A DNA stretch of 64,000 nucleotides from contig NC_087079.1 in the NCBI RefSeq assembly GCF_026151205.1, positions 11,770,635 to 11,834,634 of the forward strand. Direction: 5' to 3'. The translations under genes and the position numbers were made by a program. This stretch comes from Bolinopsis microptera (taxonomy: Eukaryota; Ctenophora; Tentaculata; Lobata; Bolinopsidae). The notes under the pieces were generated by a model, which saw nothing but the letters and a program-made list of their open reading frames with translations, was not told the DNA's origin and did not search any database. Shown piece after piece: positions 10,965-20,700 of the stretch (position 1 is its first letter; every line of letters starts with the position of its first letter).

Positions 10965-11296
10965 TACCCAGAAAACCTTACCGCCTGCTGGGCTTGCTAG
11001 AGGTGATAGATTTTCAACAGCACGTATGGCGTCGCGCGTCACGTCAAGTTTACCTTTCGCACGCTGCATTGAGCCTAGTAGTCATGACAACGACATTTCT
11101 TTGCAAAGTTTAAAAGCTGTGATCATTTATTTAGCCCAAAATCAAACTTTTCGGTTTAATTCAGAATCTACGTTGTCCCCAATTTGGCTCCTGGGGAGCC
11201 AACTGTAAATTCACGAGACGGAAATTTTGTTGAAAACCGGAAGGTTCTATCTATTTTACTTTTGGAGATATACCCCAGATGGTAGGGTTTGCTGGG
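10965..11296 (+). repeat. 332-bp dispersed repeat, copy 1
   Basis: Nearly identical to 15213-15546; I see a C/T difference at 11252 and a change in the last bases. The better copy has imperfect inverted ends (TACCCAGAAAACCTTACC against TACCCAGCAAACCCTACC), pointing to a short TIR element. Both copies hold the same 60-codon ORF starting MASRVTSS, which is most likely non-coding. Confidence 0.85.
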
Positions 11297-12437
11297 CCTA
11301 TAACCTACGCGCGTTCAAAAGAATTTGCACTTTCATTTTAAAACGTTCACTTTGACGAACCATAACTCTCCACCAATCAAGTCAAATCTCAATTTTAAAA
11401 TATCAAAAGAAAGTAGATAATTTCGCCAACAAGAAAGGAGCCCTGGATGGGTAGGTAAAAACGCAATCTTCGCCCTCAAAATCGACTTTTAAAACTTCAT
11501 ACATATTCCGCCGAAATTATAAGTCTTATTGCTTATATCGCAAAACATCCCCTACACCCCAGCGAACGCCGCGGGCTTCATGCGCCGCTAAAACGTTTAA
11601 ATTTCATTTTTATAATTCTCACAAGACTCCTGTTAAGACAAATTGCGAATGTTTAGCTTTAAAACTACTCTGTTCTTAAAACAATTGTTTTAATCATCGA
11701 ATACTGAAGAGTTCAATTCAATCCAAGGTAAATTGTTCAAATTATGAGTGATCATGAGTGAAAAATGAATAATTTACACGTAAAATTTGCCTCAAAATTT
11801 GTCTTGAAAAATAGCCATAACTCTGGCTATGATTTGAATTTTGAAAATTTAAAATGCTAGTGCCGCGCACAAAAATGTTCCGCGCATTTAAAACGTGTCG
11901 ATAATGCGCTCAAACCAATGTCGCGTCGGATAATAGTATCCAAGCTGGTTGAATTCACAATTTTCATTTCTTGTTCCAGTTTGTAGCTTTGTGTGGCAGC
12001 CATATTGGTTTTATGCGTGCGCTTATATTGCGCGCTATCTATATATCTTACCGTTAAATGTACGTTTACAGATTTAATCGAGATCTCTGCGAGGCTTTCA
12101 TAATTATGTATGATATAGCTTGATATGCTGTTACTTCAAATTGCTGTAATTTCTATTTATATTGACTGAAGTAGAGTACAAAATAAAATCATTTGCTCTC
12201 TAATTTTAAGGATGTCGACCTGCAACTGAAATTGAGTGATATTCGACTATTTCAATTTAGATTCGCTAGTCAACAAAATGATTGCTCACTCCGAAATAAC
12301 GACTTTCAAGGAATGGTATGTACCCTATTATTTACAACAAGGCTCCCAGCATTATAGTAAAACATAGACAATAGACAATATTTTAATATAAACTATAATT
12401 AATTTTTGACCGGGAACATTCAGCAGTTAACTTTGTC
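11297..12437. other. No gene recognised
   Basis: Mixed AT-rich sequence. A segment at about 11553-11590 (GAACGCCGCGGGCTTCAT) recurs inverted at about 15085-15110 next to the second 332-bp repeat, so the two repeat surroundings share more than the 332-bp core. Confidence 0.45.
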
Positions 12438-13824
12438 GTATTTTAAAACAAGTAACTCGGGCCCAGTTCGTAGAGAAGATGGATTTGCTGTATTTTAAAA
12501 CAAGTAACTCGGGCCCAGTTCGTAGAGAAGATGGATTTGCTGTATTTTAAAACAAGTAACTCGGGCCCAGTTCGTAGAGAAGATGGATTTGCTGTATTTT
12601 AAAACAAGTAACTCGGGCCCAGTTCGTAGAGAAGATGGATTTGCTGTATTTTAAAACAAGTAACTCGGGCCCAGTTCGTAGAGAAGATGGATTTGCTGTA
12701 TTTTAAAACAAGTAACTCGGGCCCAGTTCGTAGAGAAGATGGATTTGCTGTATTTTAAAACAAGTAACTCGGGCCCAGTTCGTAGAGAAGATGGATTTGC
12801 TGTATTTTAAAACAAGTAACTCGGGCCCAGTTCGTAGAGAAGATGGATTTGCTGTATTTTAAAACAAGTAACTCGGGCCCAGTTCGTAGAGAAGATGGAT
12901 TTGCTGTATTTTAAAACAAGTAACTCGGGCCCAGTTCGTAGAGAAGATGGATTTGCTGTATTTTAAAACAAGTAACTCGGGCCCAGTTCGTAGAGAAGAT
13001 GGATTTGCTGTATTTTAAAACAAGTAACTCGGGCCCAGTTCGTAGAGAAGATGGATTTGCTGTATTTTAAAACAAGTAACTCGGGCCCAGTTCGTAGAGA
13101 AGATGGATTTGCTGTATTTTAAAACAAGTAACTCGGGCCCAGTTCGTAGAGAAGATGGATTTGCTGTATTTTAAAACAAGTAACTCGGGCCCAGTTCGTA
13201 GAGAAGATGGATATGCTGTATTTTAAAACAAGTAACTCGGGCCCAGTTCGTAGAGAAGATGGATATGCTGTATTTTAAAACAAGTAACTCGGGCCCAGTT
13301 CGTAGAGAAGATGGATTTGCTGTATTTTAAAACAAGTAACTCGGGCCCAGTTCGTAGAGAAGATGGATTTGCTGTATTTTAAAACAAGTAACTCGGGCCC
13401 AGTTCGTAGAGAAGATGGATTTGCTGTATTTTAAAACAAGTAACTCGGGCCCAGTTCGTAGAGAAGATGGATTTGCTGTATTTTAAAACAAGTAACTCGG
13501 GCCCAGTTCGTAGAGAAGATGGATTTGCTGTATTTTAAAACAAGTAACTCGGGCCCAGTTCGTAGAGAAGATGGATTTGCTGTATTTTAAAACAAGTAAC
13601 TCGGGCCCAGTTCGTAGAGAAGATGGATTTGCTGTATTTTAAAACAAGTAACTCGGGCCCAGTTCGTAGAGAAGATGGATTTGCTGTATTTTAAAACAAG
13701 TAACTCGGGCCCAGTTCGTAGAGAAGATGGATTTGCTGTATTTTAAAACAAGTAACTCGGGCCCAGTTCGTAGAGAAGATGGATTTGCTGTATTTTAAAA
13801 CAAGTAACTCGGGCCCAGTTCGTA
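12438..13824. repeat. 52-bp satellite array, about 27 copies, nearly perfect
   Basis: Units begin GTATTTTAAAACAAGTAACT and contain CGGGCCCAGTTCG and AGAGAAGATGGATTTGCT. Starts run every 52 bp from 12438 to 13790; the last unit is cut at 13824. The only variants I see are two adjacent units with GGATATGCT (about 13209 and 13261). Such homogeneity implies recent expansion or strong homogenisation. It continues directly into a palindrome made from the unit sequence. Confidence 0.97.
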
Positions 13825-13826
13825 CG

Positions 13827-13882
13827 AACTACAGCAAATCTATCTTCTCTACGATCGTAGAGAAGATAGATTTGCTGTAGTT
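13827..13882. repeat. 56-bp perfect palindrome ending the 52-bp array
   Basis: The sequence reads the same on both strands around a centre at 13854/13855 (ACGATCGT). Each arm contains AGAGAAGATAGATTTGCTGT, a variant of the end of the 52-bp unit. The array therefore ends in a head-to-head inversion with no spacer. Confidence 0.95.
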
Positions 13883-15212
13883 GTCAGTTTACGGACAAAT
13901 AAAGTCGAAAAGCATTAATCAGAATATGTTTTAGGCTGTCCCAAAATTTCGGATTCTTTTTCTGGAGTTTGAAATTGGCGGGAATTTTAAAACTCTCGGT
14001 ACCAAACCAATATTTTCAGCGCAGAGTTTTAGCGCGCGGCAAGAGCACACACGTATTTTTGCATTGAATCCGCGCGTTATTTGCACGTGCACTTCTACAG
14101 ATTAAAATTTGGAGAGGGCCCTTACTGCTTACATTACTAAGTTGTTATGTAGTAATATTGTGAATCTGTCCGAAACTGGAAACAAATCTTGTAAAATTTT
14201 ACGAATAGAAGTTATAGTATTACTTGACTGTAAAAATTTACTGAGTTTCACTTCCATATTTCAGGATCCGACCGCTGATATTAAAATTGAAGAGTTAGAT
14301 TTCATTGGAACATGGAATTACTGTAATGGAAAATAAAACAGGTCTTGCTGAGCACTGAGGATGAAGAAATGTTATGTGGGGAGAAAATGGGCTACTGGAA
14401 GTGGACCTTCTTAAACAAAGACGACTTTCACAAAATGTTTAAAAGATCACGGTCGCGGCATCGAACCTTGGACGCTTCCCCTGCCACTGTCAGACACTCA
14501 AATTGGAATAGTAGTGTGCGCTACTCGAGCTGTTGATATAAGAGTTCTTCGGTGTTATTTATATAATTGTAATATGTAATGACTGACAGTGCGAGATATC
14601 TTTTTTTGTTTCTATTTGATGTGTTTAGTGTTTGTGTTGCATTCTAATATAAACCGCGTATTAGTTTCGTGTCAATTTTAAATTTGATAAGTTTATCTTT
14701 AAACTGTATTTATTAGCAGTAATAGTTACATTTTGGTATTATCCATATATTTATTATTGTAATACTGTTGTATAATGCTGTTTCTTCCTCATTGTAGCTT
14801 ACATATAGGATAGCATACTTTGCTATGATCTTTAATCACAGTTGACAATACTTGATTAGAGTTAATGATTGTACGCGTTTGAAATCTTGATTTGATATAA
14901 TCATTATAACCTTTACTAATATTCAGATGAATGAATTTGATGTTTTATTTTTCCTCGGCACTATTGAAAATCCTTTAAGGGATAGAATCGGCACTGTCAA
15001 ATTTCTTTAAAAGGTTCGTAAACGGAATTACAGTCGATCTCCTGACAAATTTATGCCGAAAATTTGTTTTAATACGCGCAGCAATATGAAGCCCGCGGCG
15101 TTCGCCGGGGTGCCCTACCTCCCTGCAACCCCCCCCCTTCCATTTCTCCCCCCCTTCCTTCTGCTTTCTTTTGCAGCTGAACTTATATGAACTCTCATGC
15201 AGCTCTCTTGCC
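13883..15212. other. No gene recognised; two unexplained small ORFs
   Basis: Frames at 14109-14336 and 14345-14536 have somewhat protein-like composition: the first ends DFIGTWNYCNGK, the second includes GEKMGYWKWTFLNKDDF. An AG after a pyrimidine run at about 14263 could be an acceptor. I recognise no family and cannot link them, so I do not call a gene. A C-rich tract lies at 15117-15165. Confidence 0.35.
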
Positions 15213-15546
15213 TACCCAGAAAACCTTACCGCCTGCTGGGCTTGCTAGAGGTGATAGATTTTCAACAGCACGTATGGCGTCGCGCGTCACGTCAAGTTTA
15301 CCTTTCGCACGCTGCATTGAGCCTAGTAGTCATGACAACGACATTTCTTTGCAAAGTTTAAAAGCTGTGATCATTTATTTAGCCCAAAATCAAACTTTTC
15401 GGTTTAATTCAGAATCTACGTTGTCCCCAATTTGGCTCCTGGGGAGCCAACTGTAAATTCACGAGACGGAAATTTTGTTGAAAACCGGAAGGTTCTATTT
15501 ATTTTACTTTTGGAGATATACCCCAGATGGTAGGGTTTGCTGGGTA
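15213..15546 (+). repeat. 334-bp dispersed repeat, copy 2
   Basis: Same sequence as 10965-11296, same orientation, 4.25 kb apart. The ends form an imperfect inverted repeat, TACCCAG..CTGGGTA. No clear target duplication is visible beyond a possible TA. The two copies bracket the 52-bp array. Confidence 0.88.
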
Positions 15547-16633
15547 CTCAAAACGTTTCGCGGTTGCGAATGCCAGCCCATCGAGGAAAATCTTTTTACT
15601 TTGTATTTTAACCATTATAAAGTATGATTAGTCGGATATAGTACTGAGTTCAAACAGTCCCCGAAACGAAAAAGCAAACATTTGATTTTTGTTTCGGCGA
15701 CTGAATCGTTGATAGGCCGGCAAATATTTGTTGTCGAGTAGTGTTGAATACTCATATTAACATGATTATTGATTTAATTTAGGAATTGTATATAACCATC
15801 TTTGACCAAGTTTAATTGTTAATGAGAATGCACCCGGCCCAGCACTGGGCGCGCGCGGCGGCTTTGATGTTAGCGGCTACAAGCTTGAAGCTAGGCAGCG
15901 GCAGAAAAAACGCCGCGCGCGTTCACAGTTCAGCGTACGGCTTTTCGTTTTTGATTTCACAAATGACAAAGCAACTTTTAATGATTATTAATGGAATTAT
16001 CGGATATTTATAATTCAATATGTATTGATTCTTCTGTGGAAAATAAAAATTGTATTTTACTTAAATTGTATTTTACTTTGTTACTAGATCTTAAGTCTTT
16101 GAACCTAGAATTTTTGTATCACGTTGTAACCCCCACAGTCGTTTTACTATATCGTTTCACTTTATCGTCCTGACGATACAGGAGGAGCCGCGCACTTTTC
16201 CGCGGCGGGTCATACAACGTATGACAAAGAATTTTATATACATTTTTAAATTTTATGATAATGTGTGATGATGTTTGTGTCGTCATAATATTTGATTTGA
16301 TTTTATTTGCTGATTGGCGTAATATATATATAAGATGGGTTTGGGTTAATTGTTAATTGACGATGTCAATTCATCTCAGCTCGGCGCGGCACAGCTAGTA
16401 GCGCATCGCACAGTAATGCATTGCGCTACAAGGTTTGGGTTTCAATGTACTGGGGAGTACTGGGGAGTAATTACATAAAATGATAGTTTATTGATTGGTA
16501 AAATTGATGTGGTCCACATTCAGAAGATCGTGATCGATGCTAAATTCACACTCTTTGAAATGGTTAACTTCATAATTCGAAAACCGAGTAAAATAGAATA
16601 AATCGCTAAATAAAAACACTTTTCAAGTGTAGA
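15547..16633. other. No gene recognised; CG-word-rich patches
   Basis: CG-rich patches at 15828-15940 and 16180-16215 (CCGCGCACTTTTCCGCGGCG) and a partly palindromic patch with CGGCGCGGCACAGC near 16380. The ORF at 15816-16013 crosses these and shows no domain. Confidence 0.4.
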
Positions 16634-16794
16634 AACTTTTTTCACCTTTCGGTTCTTTAAATGAGAAAACCAGCCATTCCCTGATATGATCTTGTGGTTT
16701 GGTATAGATAATTTCTACACTTTATCTATACCAAACCACAAAATCAGGGAATGGCTGGTTTTCTCATTTAAAGAACCGAAAGGTGAAAAAAGTT
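16634..16794. repeat. Large near-perfect hairpin (about 70-bp arms)
   Basis: The arms contain TTCACCTTTCGGTTCTTTAA / its complement, ACCAGCCATTCCCTGAT and TGTGGTTTGGTATAGATA, separated by a loop of about 12 bases. A few bases near 16688-16695 do not pair. No flanking duplication is evident, so it may be a local inverted duplication rather than a transposon. If transcribed it would form a long hairpin RNA. Confidence 0.92.
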
Positions 16795-17008
16795 AAAGCT
16801 GTTTAGTCCCAGTTTTACTAGTTATTGCAGGTAACTTTTTTTAAATTTTTACCTGTGATATCTTAGAATGCGAGGTTGGATTTTGATCGTTTTTTCCCTA
16901 CTTTTTTGTCTCCAGCAGCTATATCGCGTGTAAACAAATTCTTAAACTGACCTTGTCTAGTCTTAAGCAATACCTGAATACTATTACTAAAGCCATTTAT
17001 ACTAATAA

Positions 17009-17540
17009 TCCCAATAAGTGTGTGTGTACATGTGTTTGTAATTTCCGAACGGTTTAATTTAGAAAACGGTAAGAGTTATGGGATTGGTTTTTTCAGTATA
17101 GTTTTGACAAAACGCCGGGTCCAGAGTTAAATTTACTCTAATGCGGCTGGTTTCGACTGAGCGAGTTCATACTTTGCACTGTTTAAACTTTCGCATTTCA
17201 AATGCGATAATGAAGTCCTGGCCGTAGGTACTGGTTCAGTGGCGTAACGAAAGGCCCTGCTGACCCCGCTGTGCAGGGGGGCGCCGTCTTAGGGGGGCGC
17301 CAAATCGTCGTTTGAATGTGGGACAATTTCAAAAACTTAACTAAAGTACTAGCAAAACTGCGCGTTTTGCTCTAGATACACACTTTTTTAGAGATTTTAC
17401 CGGCGTATTCTCTAAAATCACCTAATTTGTTAAATTTTAGGGAGGGGCACTAAAAGGGGAGGGGGCGCCAACAGGGGGGCGCATTTTTCGGCAGGGGGGC
17501 GCCAACAGGCAACGTTACGCCACTGTACTGGTTACACTAG
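17009..17540 (+). mobile_element. Non-autonomous Helitron copy C, interrupted by a hAT-like element
   Basis: The 5' end reads A|TCCCAATAAGTGTGTGTG. The conserved body AAACGGTAAGAGTTATGG follows, and the end is GGTTACACTAG|T at 17540. The element at 17237-17525 lies inside its 3' part and duplicates 8 bp of it. The 3' hairpin is decayed. Confidence 0.78.
17237..17525. mobile_element. hAT-like MITE copy 1 (289 bp) with 8-bp target duplication
   Basis: The ends are CAGTGGCGTAACG and CGTTACGCCACTG, flanked by an exact TACTGGTT on both sides (17229-17236, 17526-17533). The interior has G-rich runs and GGGGGCGCCA blocks near both ends. Eight-bp duplications with CAG..CTG ends are typical of hAT. 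No transposase. The same family is at 17920, 58099 and a fragment at 21827. Confidence 0.95.
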
Positions 17541-17750
17541 TAATGACAATAAAGTCACAAAAATGTGCCATTTTAAACATTATGGTGCCCAATAATGATG
17601 GATTTACTATCTTGAGCAGTCCATGTGCGTGGAAGTATGGGAAAATGCTCGGTTAATAAACATATTCAATCATGCCACTAATTATTTTTCTGCTCCTTTC
17701 AATCTGTGTTGTCGAAGAATTCAGTATTATTATATTTTATCCTACTAGTG

Positions 17751-20700
17751 ATGGTTAGAGCAGGACTGGGAGCGCAGGAGGTAAAGAAACTGAGGTTCTG
17801 GCAGTTAGCAGTTAGTGAACTGGTGGGAACTCTGTTTGTGGTACTCTTCACTTCTCTTCTTGTCAGCAGACATGATGGAAAAAGTGTTATCATGACCGTA
17901 AGGTAATTGTATGTTGCTGGAGTGGTGTAACAAAGGGCCCCGCTGACCCGCTGCTGTGCAGGGAGGGGGGGGGGGGCATCTTAGCTTGGGGGGGTGGGGG
18001 GGGGCGCCAAATCATTATTTGAATGTGGGACAATGTTGAAAAACTTTTCTTCTGGATGGTTACCGTAATGGGTGCCAAATGCCTAGCATGACATATTTAC
18101 TTACTAACTTGCACTTGTGTAGTTCTGTAGAAGCATTAGTATCGGGCGTTGCCTGCTACAGGCTATCCCGAAACTAGAAGCTTGCTTTAATAATAATAAC
18201 TGAGATACTGAGGTACTAGCAAAATGCGCGTTTTGCTCTAGAAAGTTCACACTTTTACAGAGATTTGACTGGCGTATCCTCTAAAATCACCTAATTTGTT
18301 CAATTTTAGGGAGGAGCGCCAAAAGGGGAGGGGGCGCCAACAGGGGGGTGCCAACAGGCAACCTTACGCCACTGTGTTGCTGATTAATTTATATGACCGT
18401 ACGCGTAAGGTAATTGTATATTGCTGATAACTCTATATAAAGCTTATATTAACAACATGGGAATATAGGTGACCACTAACAAACAATATAAAACAAATCC
18501 ATTCTTTCAGTCTGGTAACTGGTCTAGTTTACTCTACAGTTCTGTTTATATTTGGTAACCATGGTTACTTCAATCCAGCCATCACTATATCTCTCTTTTG
18601 TGCTCAACGGGTATGGAAAGTTTCACTCTAGTTTTTAGCAAAGATTGTTTAAAGAAATGTTTCCACAAGGGGAGCATATTTGAAACTTCACAGCCATTTA
18701 CGTATCAGTTCAGGAGGTGAACGGGATTCCCAGTTCTGGGAATCCCGGTACCGGGATTGGCAATTTTGAGCTATCCCGGTCCCGGTCTCGGTCAAATGCT
18801 GATTTATTTATTTATGATCCCGATCCCGGTCCCGGTCCCGGTCCCGGTTAATTCGGGATTCTTGGTCCTAGTCCCGGTCAATCACTCAAATTTGCCGGGA
18901 TTTTGACCGGGATCTTTTACAAAATTTCATTCACTGTGATTTTAAGTTTTTCCTTTCATTCATTGTGAATTTCATCTTTAAACATCCTCTGAGCCAAATA
19001 CAACAATGTTTAAAATTGCTAAACAAGTTTGAGTTATAAATTATGATCCCCACTAATATCCACCTCAGATCCCCACTAATATCCACCTCAGATCCCAACT
19101 AATATCCACCTCAAATCCCCACTAATATCCACCTCAGATCACCACTAATATTTACCTCAGATCCCCTCTAATATCCACCTCAAATCCCCACTAATATCCA
19201 CCTCAGATCCACACTAATATCCACCTCAGATCCCACTAATATCCACCTCAGATCCCACTAATATCTACTTCAGATCACCACTAATATTTACCTCAGATCC
19301 CCTCTAATATCCACCTCAAATCCCCACTAATATCCACCTCAGATCCACACTAATATTCACCTCAGATCCCCACTAATATCCACCTCAGATCCCCACTAAT
19401 ATCCACCTCAGATCCCCTCTAATATCCACCTCAAATCCCCACTAATATCCACCTCAGATCCACACTAATATTCACCTCAGATCCCCACTAATATCCACCT
19501 CAGATCCCCACTAATATCCACCTCAGATCCCCACTAATATCCACCTCAGATCCCCACTAATATCCAGCTCAGATCCCCACTAATATCCACCTCAGATCCC
19601 ACTAATATCCACCTCAGATCCCACTAATATCTACTTCAGATCACCACTAATATTTACCTCAGATCCTCTCTAATATCCACCTCAGATCCCCACTAATATC
19701 TACTTTAGATCCCCACTAATATCTACTTTAGATCCCCACTAATATCTACCTCAGATCCCCACTAATATCCACCTCAGATCCCCACTAATATCTACCTCAG
19801 ATCCCCACTAATATCCACCTCAGATCCCCACTTATCTACCTCAGATCCCCACTAATATCTACTTTAGATCCCCACTAATATCCATCTCAGATCACCACTA
19901 ATATCCACCTCAGATCACCACTAATATCTACCTCAGATCCCCACTAATATCTACTTCACATCCCCACTAATATCCACCTCAGATCCCCACTAATATCTAC
20001 TTCACATCCCCACTAATATCCACCTCAGATCCCCACTTATCTACCTCAGATCCCTACTAATATCTACCTCAGATCCCCACTAATATCCACCTCAGATCCC
20101 CACTAATATTCAACTCAGATCCCCACTAATATCCACCTCAGATCCCCACTAATATCCACCTCAGATCCCCACTAATGTCCACCTCAGATCCCACTAATAT
20201 CCACCTCAGATCCCACTAATATCTACTTCAGATCACCACTAATATTTACCTCAGATCCTCTCTAATATCCACCTCAGATCCCCACTAATATCTACTTTAG
20301 ATCCCACTAATATCTACTTCAGATCACCACTAATATTTACCTCAGATCCTCTCTAATATCCACCTCAGATCCCCACTAATATCCACCTCAGATCACCACT
20401 AATATCTACCTCAGATCCCCACTAATATCTACTTTAGATCCCCACTAATATCCACCTCAGATCCCCACTAATATCCACCTCAGATCCCCACTTATCTACC
20501 TCAGATCCCCACTAATATCCACCTCAGATCCCCACTAATATCTACTTCACATCCCCACTAATATCCACCTCAGATCCCCACTAATATCTACTTCACATCC
20601 CCACTAATATCCACCTCAGATCCCCACTTATCTACCTCAGATCCCTACTAATATCCACCTCAGATCCCCACTAATATCCACCTCAGATCCCCACTAATAT

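Noticed and set aside
10965-15546. Direct repeats considered as LTRs of a retrotransposon
   Set aside because: The interior has no gag/pol frame, primer binding site or polypurine tract; each repeat has its own inverted ends.
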